From NCBI GenBank assembly GCA_036897625.1, contig JAYMTA010000123.1, positions 1-39,592 on the forward strand: DNA of 39,592 bases, written 5' to 3'. Both the position numbers and the translations under genes were made by a program. This DNA is from Pelargonium cotyledonis. Taxonomy: Eukaryota > Streptophyta > Magnoliopsida > Geraniales > Geraniaceae. The notes under the pieces are model-generated. The model had not been told where the DNA came from, searched no databases, and saw only the letters and a program-made list of their open reading frames with translations. The stretch's first letter is position 1; each line of letters starts with the position of its first letter. Below are positions 1-13,975 of the stretch, in pieces.

Positions 1-3000
1 GGGAGTGACGTGATCATACTTGATGTTGGAGTATGTAGCACACTCTTCTCCGTACTCAATTGGAAATGCATGTAGGTCTGTGAATTTTTCTCAATTTGTG
101 TAGCTGTGACTGGCAGGGAATGTCGTGCGGTGGATGTGCATCGAGTGTAAAGAAAATTCTAGAGAGTCTGGTAAGTTTCTCTCTTTTTCCAATTTTCTCC
201 TGATGTTCAAGTTGATGTGTTTATAATTTTAGAGGACTGGCTTTGCTATCTTTTCCAATGCGGAATTAGTCGAATTTATGCTTGACTATCTCAATCTTCA
301 ATAGGTTGAGTCCAGAATTACTAATCCAAAGCTTCAATTCCGCATTGTTGAAGACAGCATACATGAATTTATCTTTATGTGCTTGGAGTTCTTTAACAAC
401 TATTTTCAATCTATCTTACTAGTGTTTGTACAGTGCTAAAATGGGAGAAAAAAAATACAGGCAAGTGAATTGTTAAAAATGAATTAGTGTAACTAGTATA
501 AATTGTTAAAAGTTAAAGTTGTAGTTTTCTCTGAAGAGACAGGGATCTTCATTGACAATTGAAGTGAATTGTATATTTTGAAAGCATTGTTTAGGTCTTA
601 TGCAATGTAATTTCAACTGATTATTTTATTGCATTATAATAAAAGTAAGTCTTAAGCAAATGAGGATGGAATTTATGCCCCCTTTCAAGTCTGCATAATA
701 AAAAACAATTTTAGCTTCCTGTTTCTTTTCTAGCATTGCATTCTGATTCATGAAAGAGCTATGTCCATTTCTTGTTGGCTAAATAGTATGTTTCTTGAAT
801 TTAACTAAATTAAGATTTTTACAGCCACAAGTGTCATCTGCCAGTGTCAATCTCACGACAGAGACAGCAATCGTATGGCCTGCATCTGATGCCAAGGCTA
901 TCCCGAACTGGCAAAAGCAGTTAGGAGAAGCACTCGCAAAGCATTTAACAAGTTGCGGTTTCAAGTCTAACCTTCGAGGTAACCACAATACTAATTACTA
1001 TTATGATTTAGTTGTGAATTGCATGTCATTTATCAATTCCAAATTTTATACTTTTTTGAATAATTTTCTTCAATAGTGTGTCGATTTGTGCTTTACTGAG
1101 AAAGCATGCTGGAAAACTGAAGAAAAAAAAGCTTTGGAAATCTCTGCTTTGTCACAATCATGATTATGATGACCATTAAATTATTAGTTTTTCCAACTAT
1201 TAAATCATTGTCAATACTATGTATCATAAATGTTTATATGGTGCTGATGGAGATTCTACACCACTAGTTAATTACTTTCTATTATGAAATACTTAGTCGT
1301 GGTTTGCCTTGATGTTGGGGGGCCTCACTCATAATACCTGATGTAATGCATGGTTGGTTCTATAGTTGTAATAGTTACTTTGTAGGCTATAGGAAGAACA
1401 ACCATGTCACGAGTTCTTTTTATGCACGCATTACTGGTTGTTTGTAAGTATTCAACATTGTCCTGAAGATGTTTGCCTCTTTTTGTTTTTTAACCTTCTC
1501 TTTTTCATTGAACTTTGAAATGTTTGATCAACTGGAGATGTGAGCTAGGATCCAACATTTAAGGATTGAATTTTTTGTTGAGCTTTAGGATTCAATATAA
1601 ATAAACTTGTAAGAGCCAAATGCATCTAGTATCTACATCGTTTATCAAGGTGACTCTAAGCACTTCTGAATTTAAGTGAGAATGGATGTTATTTGGGGTT
1701 TTAATATAATTTTCATGAATCTTGGTGGGTAAGTGGCAGGTGAGGGAGCTATTGAAGGAGATATTATGCAATAGAAATGCAAAAGATTTCTAGTGAAGAG
1801 CAACCGTAATTACTTATGGTATGTCTCTAATTCATTAGGTTTTCAATTTGACACCCTCTTATTCACATCAATAGACTTATATGAACCCCTTGTCCACTAT
1901 TGTAGATTTGAGAGGATAGGTTTACTCGACTTAATGTAATGATTTCTCCCTTCAATAGGTGAGTTTCAGCAGCTACTTGTGGACTGGTTGGAGAGAGACA
2001 TCTTTATTGCTGGGGAGACCATTCACTGACAATTGGATGTTGTACTATCTGAGTTTAGCAACTTGTTAGTGATAATTGAAACTTAGGATTTCATCCTTTT
2101 AGTGTTCATTGTACTCCACAAGACCATGCACTGAAACTGAAGGTTCTGCTTTGTAATCCACTAATCTACTTTAAGCATTATAGGTTCAAATGAATCATGA
2201 TTATGGTGATAAATTTACTTGAAATAAGTGGACGTATCCTTAAGAAACCTCATTTATCGTTTCATGTATGCTATTGTAAGGTTGTGCATGTACGAGCTAT
2301 GCATCAGATTCTCATGTCAAAATTTGGTTTCTAGAGCATCCAAATGTGATCTCAGTAAAGACATTTGCCATATGACTACTGGAAGAATCATTAACAAAAA
2401 AATACTCTCATAATTATTGTCCTTTTCATGGAAAAAAATCATTTTGCTTGGGTGACGTACAATGAACCCATTTGCTTGCCTCATTTCTAAGGCATCTGCC
2501 AGCAGGCAGGGGGTGATGACTCTGAAAGAAAAAAAAAAGGTTAATGGTGGTGGTTTATTTGGTTGAATGAACTGCCACTTTTTGTTACTGTTCCCCTGTG
2601 CTTCTTTGCACAAGAGATGCTGGTTTCTTGTATTGGAAGATTAATAGGATACGTTGGATGGGGTTTACTATGCTTGGATTGCTGAGGATGGAATCTTAGA
2701 GCATTTTACTTTTTTTTTTCTTAAATGATTTTTTCTTCTTCTTTTGATATGATATCTGCTACTTAAAGTATTAATTTACTAAGTTAAAACTTCATATTGG
2801 TGCAGGGCATATAAAATTGAGTTCAGCACAACTTTATAATTCATGGTATTTGTCTTGGAAATGTGCATCCAATGCGCCTTTTGTTTTTTATATTTACCCT
2901 GCATATGATACTCTGAATAACATTTCTCATTAGATGTGTCTTTAGATTTTTTAACATTTTCTTATAAAAGGAATGTAGACGCAATAATTCTGTGTCTTCA

Positions 3001-6000
3001 TTAAGCAAGAAGTTTATACTCCCTTGAAAGGAGTAAATAGATTTATTGTTTGCTTGTAGAGTTCCCATATGTGGTGGGAACTATGGGTTTATAACTATAA
3101 TGTTAATTGTCTGTATATCTGCAATCCGCTTCTTGGCTGAGTAGAAGTTTTCTCAATGTAAGGTGATTACCTTTTTACCTTTAAATGACTTTAACCTTGT
3201 TTATAACCATCGCGTAATACATCCACTTTGAATGGCCAAATTCTTGATATGCTCTTGCTGATTTCTGACATTGTCTTTACTTTTTGCTTCTCTTCAGATT
3301 CAAGGGGAGACAAGTTCTTTAAAATGTTTGAAGGAAAGATGGATGAAAAGTGTAAACGCCTGAAAGCAAGTGGTAGGTTTCTTGTTTTGTCTTCAATCTA
3401 TTTCTGTTTTACACCTCAGATATGTTAGGGTAATATTTCAAACAGTGAAAATAACTCTGCCCCAAAGTGCACGGCTAAATCCTTATGTAATTACAGGTCG
3501 CGAGCTTGCTGTCTCTTGGGCATTATGTGCTGTATGCCTCATAGGCCATCTTTCCCATTTTGGTGGAGCTAAGGCTTCATGGATCCATGCATTTCATTCC
3601 ACAGGATTTCATCTGTCTTTGTCTTTATTTGCGTTGCTTGGTCCTGGCCGTCAACTAATCATTGATGGCATGAAAAGTGTATTCAAAGGAGCTCCAAACA
3701 TGAACACTTTAGTTGGCCTGGGGGCTTTATCATCATTTACTGTCAGTTCAATAGCTGCCTTCATACCAACACTGGTATATATCCTTTTGCTCTAGTTCCA
3801 TCTATATATTACTCATCAAAGATGAGTATACAGAATATTGTATATTGTATAATGTATGAGGCAGTTTTAGCTGTCCATATTTTGTGTGTTTTGGGAATAG
3901 GCTAACAGGTATACCAACTCTTCATGAATGCCTATTACATAGCTCGATTTAGAAGTCTTAGCGCGAAGAATTTATTTGCATTCCTGTTCTTTTTACCTTA
4001 TTGTTACTTTTTCTTCTTGTTGATATTGGTGTCTTATCAGTGTACATGACATCTCTCTTACTCCTGCTAACTATTTGCGCTTTGTGAAAGTCCCTATTCT
4101 TCACCTTAACCTTCATATGTGGGTTGTATTTTCAAAAATGGGAGACTGAGCATGAGAATGATAATATTTTTGATGCTTTATCATCTTTAATGATATTGTT
4201 TATGCAGGGCTGGAAAGCATTCTTTGAGGAACCGATTATGTTAATATCATTTGTCTTGTTGGGAAGGAATCTTGAGGAGAGAGCTAAAATCAAAGCTACC
4301 AGTGATATGACAGGACTCTTAAGTATTTTACCTTCAAAAGCCCGTCTCTTGGTCGATGGTGATATAGAAGAGTCACGTTCAATTGTTGAAGTTCCTTGTA
4401 ACAATCTCTCTGTTGGAGATCAAGTCGTGGTACTGCCGGGAGTAAGTATATTCAACTTGGCTTTCACCAACATATTACGTTGTACTTTCCTCTACCTTTA
4501 TTTCATTGGCAGGTAAATCTTAATGAGTTCTTATTTTGTAGATTTGGCCTACTATTTGATGTTCTTTACTTTTTGGTTCATGGATTATTGAATGAGGTTG
4601 TTTACTCATAGTATTTCTTACTCTTAGGACCGTGTTCCGGCAGATGGAATTGTCAGAGCTGGCAGAAGCACAATTGATGAGTCAACTTTCACTGGGGAAC
4701 CATTACCAGTGACTAAACTACCTGGGGTAATACTCTTTAATTACATTTCATTAATTATTTATAAACAATTTCCACCTGTGTATAATATGTTTTCTAATAA
4801 TTACAATGTTGTGTGCTTGAGTTCTGTTCTCCACTATGTTTTTTACCCCATTATCTTTCTTATGCATTTATTTTCACAAAAGTAATTTGTCCAGACATGT
4901 ATCAGTTTCAACACAGTTGTAGCTGCTTATATCCTTTCACATTATCATACTATATTGTCTTTCATGTCTGTGCTAGAGTCAAGTTGCAGCTGGAAGTATA
5001 AACCTGAATGGAACTCTTACAGTTGAAGTACAGAGACCAGGAGGGGAGACTGCCATGGGAGACATAGTCCGATTAGTGGAAGAAGCGCAGAGTAGGGAAG
5101 CTCCAGTACAGCGGTTGGCTGACAAGGTTCCCCTTCTAAATTTTGTCTCACTAGTACAGCTGTACAAATAATATATAGTGCTTAAAATACACAGGAATAT
5201 CTTATCAGATGTAGGTTGTGTAAGGTTATGGTGCTTTATTCTGTCATGTATTTATTGAATAGATGCTACGGCAACTGTCTATTTAACTTGTCTTTGCCTA
5301 TTGAAAATGATGTTAAACGGTTATGTTTCATCTAGATTAGGTGTAGAAAAGTAAGTAATATCCACAGGATCATTTAGTCGGGGACTTTTAATTAATTAAT
5401 TAATTTTTATTTTTATAAGTTGGTCAGAGTATGAAGCTCAAGTTGCTTTAAGCAACACGAGGAATTAAAAAGATTTGAACTATGGTCTTCATTTAGTCAG
5501 GGGCTTTTAATTAATTAATTAATTTTTATTTTTATAAGTTGGTCAGAGTATGAAGCTCAAGTTGCTTTAAGCAACATGAGGAATTAAAAAGATTTGAACT
5601 ATGGTCTTCATGCTGAGGGTTGAAAGTATTTGAGAATGATACAGTATGATCAGGTTGTTCAATAAAATCAGAAATATGAAATTGCTAGGTATGAGAACCT
5701 GTTTGGTTATTTAGTTGTAAGATAAAGGACAACTATTTCCTCCAGTGCTATCCTCAACCTTTCTGTATCGCCATGATCTCTGTCTTCCCTTATTTTACTT
5801 TATTTATAGGGCATGTAAAAATGTGTGTGAGATAGTAAGAATAATTGCTACATGACCCTTAGAGACAAATTTAAAAGGGAAAGAGAATCTGGCATCACTT
5901 CTGAAGTCATAGTGATCCACCTGTGATCGTTCTCATTCTAGTTATGAGAGTGGTCCTTCTACGTAAATTATTGTTGAAAGCTAGCACCAAGGAATACTAC

Positions 6001-9000
6001 TATCAACTATGTTTGTTGTTATTGTAGTGGTCATAAAGGAGCAGGAAATTATAGGGTACAGAGAATTCAAAGATGAGAGAAAGTAGTATTTGCTTGGGGT
6101 TTTGATGAAGGGTCAGAAGGGCAGTTAATTTCTGGGGATTTAATCCTGAAGAGCACAGTAACTCGGGAGTAAGACTAAGTATCTGTTCAGATACTTGAGA
6201 AAGAGGTAGATAGAGTTGTCATTTGGTTCTGTATCCAACAGAGTGTATATGTGCCTTTTTGTGACACATGATTACAGCACGAAGGAGGATTTGGTGGCCC
6301 TCCCAACTCAATGCACCAATTAAGTATAAATGTCTTAGTGAACTCGTTGTTCTTTCAGTTTTTCCTATTCGTATGTTATGAGTCAGCTAAGATTTCTAAG
6401 GCAGTTTCCTTGATAACTATTAACAACACTGGCTCACCGCTCTCTTCTTTTTTTCTTCCCATTTTGCCAGGTGTCTGGGCACTTTACTTATGGAGTGATG
6501 GCACTTTCTGTTGCAACATTTATGTTCTGGAACCTTTTTGGTGCACAAACTCTACCTTCTGCGCTTTATCAAGGAAGTCCGATTTCGTTGGCACTGCAGC
6601 TCTCTTGCAGTGTTCTGGTATGGATTCAATAATCCAATCCCAAGCTTTGTTTTTCCATGTTTTTAAATTGCATTTTAATTGTTAAAGGTTAATTATGATC
6701 ATTCCATAGTAGAAGTGGATGACTTTTTCACCATGAACATTTTCAGAAAAATCCTCATAATATAGACATAAAGAACTAATTGTTGTGGTAATGAACAGAT
6801 TTGTCAAGTTAAATACTTGGACGGAATACTGCCATTGCTTATATTCTTGGTTGCAACTCACAATTTATTGTTGCAAAATTTCATTTCTCTTGTTGATTAA
6901 AAATTAATAATTGACTCCATTTTGATCATTCAATTCAGTGATTCGGACATTTCATATCAAACTCTCTTTTGTGATGGACATATCACCTAAAATTAGGATT
7001 GGTTCTTGGTTCAATCTGCTTCTGGAGGGCAGATTATGTCTAACAGTTTGCCTAAGCAGTTGCTAGGGCTGACCATCATCAGAACATCGCTGTCCAAATG
7101 AAAAATTGGGTTGAACATGCCAGTTCATTGTATTCGTTCATATTTAATTTGATACTTTTACTGTTTGTTTGATTTGCTCTTCTTTACTGTTATTTATTTA
7201 TTTTATTTTTTAAATTAACATTTTATTGTTTTTTGTGATCACAACAAATCCACCATTTTTTTTTCTTCTATATAGTAGTGAATATTTCTCATATAATTTT
7301 CAGGTTGTTGCTTGTCCTTGTGCACTTGGCTTAGCCACACCTACTGCAGTGCTGGTAACCTCCACGTGAACTCTACCAAGCTTCCCTGCTACTAGAGAAA
7401 TTTTGGGTAAACTTACATTTGATTAGCACTATAACTGATTTGGTGTATCCCCAGGTTGGAACTTCGTTAGGGGCTACAAAAGGCTTACTTTTGCGTGGGG
7501 GAAGTATATTGGAGAAGTTTTCAATGGTGGACACTGTTGTTTTTGATAAAACTGGGACTTTAACTGTTGGCAAACCTGTTGTGACAAAGATTGTGACTTG
7601 TGGACACACAAATAATCAAGATACAGAGATAAGGTGCGGACCGGGATTGTCATTCTTATTGTGTCATTAAATTTTTGGTTGGAATCATTATATTCAGCCT
7701 GCTAAATTTTGGTTGTATATTTTGAAAATGTCCATTGGGGAGTATAAAAAATGCTTATGTTTGAGACTGAAATATAAAGTGACTCTTATGTAATAATTGC
7801 TTTAGGATTTATGCTCATCACTGTATATAGTATAGCTATAAAAAATTGATGCACCGGAAGTTGTGTGATACATGAAAGTTAAATTTGTCTGAGGTTCTAT
7901 GCACTGCATTTTTTAATATGCTATGCTGTTAAGAAGGTCATGGAACTCGTCTTTCGATGCAGAGAAGATGTGAATGTTATGTGGCCAGAAACTGAGATAT
8001 TGAGGCTAGCTGCTGGAGTAGAAGCAAATACAATTCATCCTGTTGGTAAAGCAATCGTGGAAGCTGCTCAGGTTGCCAAGGCACAGAGTGTGAAGGTACC
8101 AGTTTCTCTAGTTCAAAAGTTGTTCTAGTCTAGCTGGCTTTTGTTATCTGGAGCGTGTAAATTGTTTAACCATCTGGCTAAGGAGCGAGTGTTTTCCGAA
8201 TTATTTGTATCCATTAGAACTGTACGATTTATCATGGCTCTTCTTAGGTGGGGCATATCATGAGGGTCAACACCTTTATAATTTCTCACTCTGAAAACTT
8301 TCAATGCATTCAAGTTTTTTCTTTCACATTGTTTTTACCTTTGCGATATACATTTCCTCTTCTATGGTGTTCCTTCTAATGAAATAGTCTATTCACTATT
8401 TTCATGAGTACAGATCAAGATGTTTTGTTATTATGCATAGTTTATTGATATTAAACATCACAGGTGGCAGATGGAACATTCTTGGAGGAACCTGGGTCTG
8501 GTGCTGTAGCTACAGTTGAGAACAAGAAGGTTTCTGTTGGGACTCTAGATTGGGTTCAAAGGTACAGTAGTTATTATTGGTTGTGCTTGTACATTTTTCA
8601 CAGGATAATTATTCATAACCATCATTCCTTCCAGAATAAAAAGGACGGGAATTTGTTCAGTAACACTTTCTCTGTTATGGGCTCTGTACTCTGACATTTA
8701 TATAATCATTTTACAGAAATAAAATATTTTGGCATTGCTTTTCATAATGATTCTTAAGAGCTATTTGAAAATTATGCTTTACAATTAATTTCTTCCCCTG
8801 TTCCCAATTGAGGATTCTCTAAATATCCACATGTATTTAATGCCCTCGAGTTTTAGTATCTTGGATTGATTTGTACTATCAAGCCAATGGAATAAACTCT
8901 TGATTTTTGGTTAAATTGATTCAGTTAGATGAATGAGCGTGGCTTCTGGACCTATCCTGTTTACCTTAGGGGCCACCATGCCAAAAATTCAGTCTCTTTT

Positions 9001-12000
9001 GCTCTCATTTTTCACTTAAAGATTCATACGTTACATTCTTCTAAAAAATACAAATTTTACAAGGGAAAATCATTTTGTTTAGTTCATCAGAAGTCAGAAG
9101 GCACAGTATTAATATGTTTTGCATAATCTATGAGATTGGTAATTAGAAAATGAAAGTCTCCTATTTATAATCAGCTAGACATATTAATATGTTCTGCATA
9201 GTATACTTTCTTCTAATGATAGTATTGTTTTGTTTTCTCTCCCTTGTGCAGGCAAGGAGTGACTGGGAATCCATTTGAAGAAATGGAGGAGCCTAGGAAT
9301 CAATCTGTGGTCTATGTTGGAGTAGATCGTGATCTGGTCGGGCTTATTTATTTCGAGGATCAAATCAGGGAAGATGCAGGACATGTTGTTCAATCTCTTT
9401 CTAGGCAAGGAGTTAGTGTATATATGTTGTCTGGGGACAAAAGGAATAGCGCTGAGTATGTTGCTTCAGTTGTAGGCATTCCAAAAGAACAGGTCAGAAA
9501 TTCCCAACTACATCTATTTCTAAGGATTCCACCTCCATTCACCCACCCACAAACACACAATAAAACAACTTGGTCTAAAAGTTGAGAATTTGTCAATCAC
9601 CTTTGTGGGAGCTGCACTTCTTGACTAGTATTTTTAATCTACTTTAAGTGGAGTATGAGAAAACCTACCTGACTGTTGATGTGTCCCACGTCGATTAAAT
9701 GAGAACTAAGTAGATTGTACTCTCTTTAGATACTAGTTGAACCCTCAACCTATCAGCTTAGGCTTTGGGGTTGGGGTTGGAGGAAATTTGACTCCAACAA
9801 TTCTAGTTTAATTATTCATTGGCCAGAAAAGCAACTTCTGGATCATCTTCTTGCAAGATAGATTATCTGTTGCAATCTCTAGTTTCACAGCATTTTGCAT
9901 GAGCCACACAGATAACTGTTTTTACTTTCTGGAATATAAACTATTTCCATCATTATAAACTGAATCTGTTTTGCTAAACCCAAAATCCCGCATCATAACT
10001 GACCATCTTGGAAGTAGGTAGAATTTCACCTTACTTTGATGGAAAGCATACACTAATAAATTAATAAATTCATACGGAACTGCCCTTATATTGGGTGTCT
10101 AATGTGAGCATCAGATTAAACTTCAAAATGTTAAAGGGGTAGTTTACTATTCAGCAATCAATTTTTTTGCATCATTGAGGTCAGATATAAGGTTTTGATT
10201 GCAGGTGATATCTGGAGTGAAACCAGATGAAAAGAAGAATTTCATAAATGAACTTCAGAAGAAAAAGAACATAGTGGCAATGGTTGGTGATGGGATCAAT
10301 GATGCTGCTGCATTGGCTTCTTCGCATATTGGAATAGCCATGGGTGGAGGTGTTCAAGCTGCTACTGAGGTTTCTTCTATAGTGCTGATGGGTAACAAGC
10401 TCTCACAGGTACTGTGATAATTATCATTTGCAATGTCTTCATGATTTGATGCCTGATGTAATTGTCATACATCTAACACCTTATATTTTCAGTGTTAAAC
10501 CAAAGTTCCCCTTAATATTAGGATTAAAAGCAACTTATGTTAGTTTAACAAGTAAATGATTCTTGATTTGAGGATATGCAGTAAGTGATAAAAGTAAATG
10601 ATTTGGCAATAGGAAAAATGCTGTGGATAGTTGAAAAGAATTAAGGCGTTAATTTGCAACAGTAAAACTTTTGTGTTTTGGAGATTATTGTGAATTCTAC
10701 ATTGCATAGGTGTGAACCTTCTTGTCTAACTTCTGAACATATTGAGAGTGGGTTTCCAAAATCTGTATATAGATAAACCATGTCCTTTTTCTGCTATTCT
10801 CAGAACTTCCTGTCACTGACAGATATAAAATGATAATGTAGTCTTCATGAAAATTAATTTAATATAGTTGTAGTGGTGTGGTGTTATGAGTCACCCTGCA
10901 AAAAACAACTAGCAAGCAATGGCAATCTATATTTCCAGCCCATGGTTTAAGAATCGTTATCATGCATAGACCTTGTTGACTGAACAGTTCAAATTTATTG
11001 AAAAGCACTACTAAATTGTCAATTTCAGCAAGGCCGAGAATGCTATTCAGTAGACTTTCAGTATTAAAGCAACAAGAGTTGAAGCCCAATAGGAAAAACG
11101 AAGTGTGACTAGAAGAATGGAGTAATTTGGAAATTTAGGCTCCCAAAAAGCTATGATAAAAAGTTGAGAAATAAGATGGATAGGTAAACCACCCAAAGTC
11201 TAAAGATGCTAAAATAACAATGAATTCCTCCACTTTGTGATGGAAGAATGTGGGGCATGAATTTTTTATCTGTTTGCATATTATAAGCAATTCTCGATGT
11301 TGATTGAGGGTTTCTTGTTTGTATTACAAATTTGATCTAAGGCACATTTGTGCAGTTGCTTGATGCTTTGGAGCTGAGCAGGCTAACCATGAAGACTGTG
11401 AAGCAAAATCTTTGCTGGGCCTTTGCATATAATATTGTAAGTTCTTTCCATCATACAATTATGCATATATCAGCACAAAAAGTGTTTCCTCGAGTAGATG
11501 GAACTAACCACCTATATATAAGGGTAAAAAGAAAAGGGACAAAAGTAAATAACTTATTGTTGAAAGCAGGACATTGATTACAACTTCATGAGACCAACAA
11601 CTACAACCAAACCATTTCCAACTTTGAATCAGATTTCTTTGTAGAACCAAATGGTTCAAGGTCCTCGTCTAGTGGTTGCCTAGAGTGTCTTGAACTTTAG
11701 AAAACCAATATTGAGAGTTCACTACTATTATTCTTGATTTTGTAGTACATTAAGAACTTTGTATTTGTCTGTTTTTAGAGTTTGACCATATTGCAGTTTT
11801 CCGTTGCTTTTGAAGGTCTGACATACATACTCCAGCACGCCCTACCTCCATAGGGAAAGCCACAATATGTTTGATATGATAATCTCTCGTGAAATAATAG
11901 AACTACGTAGAGTACAAGCTTAAGGTCATAGAACTATGTTTGATATGATTAGTTAACCCATATTTTAACCTCTCATTTCCCTTGATTTAATGACCCTGCT

Positions 12001-12825
12001 CCATGCTTTTTAGTATTTATAATTAAGTTTAGAATCTACGTAAATTGATTATAGAAGAGTTATTCTATTTAGTAAAGCTCAGTAACCTCCATTTCTGTAT
12101 CTTGCTTAGTTTCGGTTCATTTTCACTCATCCTTGGAAGTTCTCTGGTTCCCAAATCTGTGTAAGCTGCATTAGTTGCTGATAGCATGAACAAGCTGTTA
12201 GCTCCAGTTCCTTACTTAGTATTAAATGGTTTTGCGGGCAGAACCTCTTATACTTATCATCTTCCACTAGTCTCCTCTCCCCTCTTCCCATCTGTGCCCC
12301 CTCATTTCCTTCCATCCCTCGGTCACATAAAAAGTGGACTGAATGTTATTAATAAACTAGAGTTTCAAGAATATATTTCAATTTTGAGGTCCTTGAAGGC
12401 TTGATCTCTGCTCTAACGTTAAATTTGCATTTAAGCCCCTATCGGTTTTTGGATTTGCATTCGTATTTTATCCTGTTTTTTTTGCTTAGGTATCAAGTAT
12501 TATTGTTTCTTTATTTTGTTCCTCCTCTATGTAATTTTTCTTATTTGTCAAGTAACCAAGTATATATGGTCTAATCTATGGCAATATATTTAATACACAG
12601 ATTGGGATTCCCATCGCTGCTGGAGTGTTGCTTCCAGTAACCGGAACCATGTTAACTCCATCCATTGCAGGGGCACTCATGTGCTTGAGTTCTATTGGGG
12701 TGATGACAAATTCATTGCTGTTGAGAATCAAATTCTCATCGAAACAGAAACAAATTCATGGAGCCTCTCCACTAAACAGACAACATATATTTCAATTCCA
12801 ATCTTTCCATGAACCGAAAAAATAA
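1..12825 (+). CDS. PAA1: Plastid Cu(I)-transporting P1B-type ATPase, PAA1/HMA6-like (5' partial)
   Basis: Pumps Cu(I) across the chloroplast envelope to supply plastocyanin and stromal Cu/Zn-SOD (known for Arabidopsis PAA1/HMA6). Seventeen exons are visible: 1-30, 117-170, 825-978, 3298-3372, 3497-3774, 4208-4441, 4628-4726, 4977-5126, 6471-6617, 7304-7354, 7455-7633, 7963-8095, 8464-8561, 9252-9492, 10205-10408, 11356-11436, 12601-12825. They sum to 2433 nt (810 residues plus TAA). The Arabidopsis protein has about 949, so roughly 140 N-terminal residues, including the transit peptide, lie outside the window. Motifs in order: HMA metal site GMSCGGC (exon 2), TGEP actuator loop (exon 7), CPC membrane copper site (exon 10), DKTGT phosphorylation site (exon 11), HP of the N domain (exon 12), MLSGDK (exon 14), GDGIND (exon 15). 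About eight membrane segments are evident. The C-terminal tail after LLLRIKF is polar and poorly conserved. Closely similar to PAA1 over its length; PAA2/HMA8 is less likely. Introns reach 2.3 kb; nothing coding was seen in them. Confidence 0.95.
5371..5611. repeat. Two-copy 119-bp tandem duplication in an ATPase intron
   Basis: The unit at 5371-5489 is repeated almost perfectly at 5490-5608, with a few base differences (for example GTCGGGGAC versus GTCAGGGGC, and AACACG versus AACATG). Each copy contains a TTAATTAATTAATTAATT stretch and ends in AGATTTGAACTATGGTCTTC. On the minus strand this end reads GACCATAGTTCAAATCT, which resembles the box-B part of the SINE-like element near 35800. It lies within the intron at 5127-6470, which otherwise shows nothing recognisable. 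Confidence 0.9.
9674..9799. mobile_element. Possible short LTR-retrotransposon remnant (solo-LTR or TRIM-like)
   Basis: The stretch begins TGTTGATGTGTCCCACGTCG and ends CTCCAACA, so it has TG...CA ends and the GTCCCAC(A/G)TCG phrase common at the start of plant LTRs. It is only about 126 bp, has no coding part and shows no clear 5-bp target duplication. It is treated as an old, decayed copy in the ATPase intron at 9493-10204. The call rests on end sequence alone. Confidence 0.35.
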
Positions 12826-13975
12826 AAGGTAGCGCTGGCTAAACTGAGTGCATAACAATACAGAAAGAAAGAGAGGATCGTTATAGTTTCTTGTTTTGCT
12901 GGATTGACTGAGCAAGGAAAAGATCTGATCATCTTCCATAAACTTGAGTGAGGATCCAAATTCTAACCTTGACATGCTTTTGTGATTATGGAATAATTCA
13001 ATATCTGTTCCAACTTTTCAGTACTTTGATGGGATAAGATAAGGGCCAAGGTAGCAGCAAAGTAATCTGTGCTCGCGATGGGGATCACAAATTTTGCAGT
13101 TGCAGTGGGATCGTGCCTATGATTATAGGAGTTTTCACTGAACTATTTTTTGTACCAATACTCGAACTACTCGATAGCAATTTTAGTACTTGTATCATCC
13201 TTGTATTTCATTTTCGGGATAATTCTTTTTGTATTCCTTGGACTATTCAAAAATATTAAATTAACCTTTCAAGTCTCTACATGTTTCAAGGTCCTCTTAG
13301 AAGTATACATGACATCAACACTTCAGAAGAATTCAGGTACAAAAAAATTCCACCCTTCTTTTTCGGTCATATTGTGCCTATCCATAGTGTATCCATGATT
13401 GAGCATGCGTATTTGTCTACAAGCATTAACAAGAGTGGTTATTTACTCTACCAAAATGTAAACAAGTTTTACTTGGGACGTTTCACTGGAATTTGCCTGA
13501 TAAGTTGTAGCTCGTTTCCAACGTTTATGAACATATACAACAAAACGTCTCAGTAAACAGACATAATGGATATTAATGAATACAGACATATCCTGAGCTA
13601 TAAATTGACTATGAACTTGCCTTAGCAAAAAGGTATGGAAGGCTAGTTGTACATGTTACAATGATCAGTCTAATTTCTTATGAGCACAAATCTGTGTCAA
13701 CTTTGAACATTCTAATTACATGTGTGTTGATGCCATCATAACAGAAAATAATACAAAAAGAAAAGAGAAGAAAACATCCTTCTCAAAAAGTCAAAAAGAG
13801 AATATTGAAGTAAGGCACTGCAAAAATAAAGCTCCAACGAATGGTTGACCTAAACAGCAACGCTCAATCGAGTCAACATTGCAATCATGTGTAATAGTGA
13901 TTATTGCTGGATATAACTTTGAATAAAATTGGAGCTGACCTGAGTCGTTTCTGCACCCAAAGTGCTGCTCAACCT
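12826..13975. other. Convergent intergenic region: 3' UTRs of the ATPase and the potassium transporter
   Basis: Between the TAA at 12825 (+) and the TGA at 13976 (-) there is 1.15 kb with no supported gene. The proximal parts should be 3' UTRs of the two convergent genes. The middle, about 13130-13560, reads like low-copy dispersed plant repeat sequence, but no terminal repeats were found. The short open frames here have no recognisable protein similarity. Confidence 0.6.

Noticed and set aside
13150-13556. Two overlapping plus-strand open frames of 82 and 91 codons in the convergent intergenic region
   Set aside because: Hydrophobic low-information translations with no family resemblance and no conserved start context, lying where 3' UTR or repeat sequence is expected.
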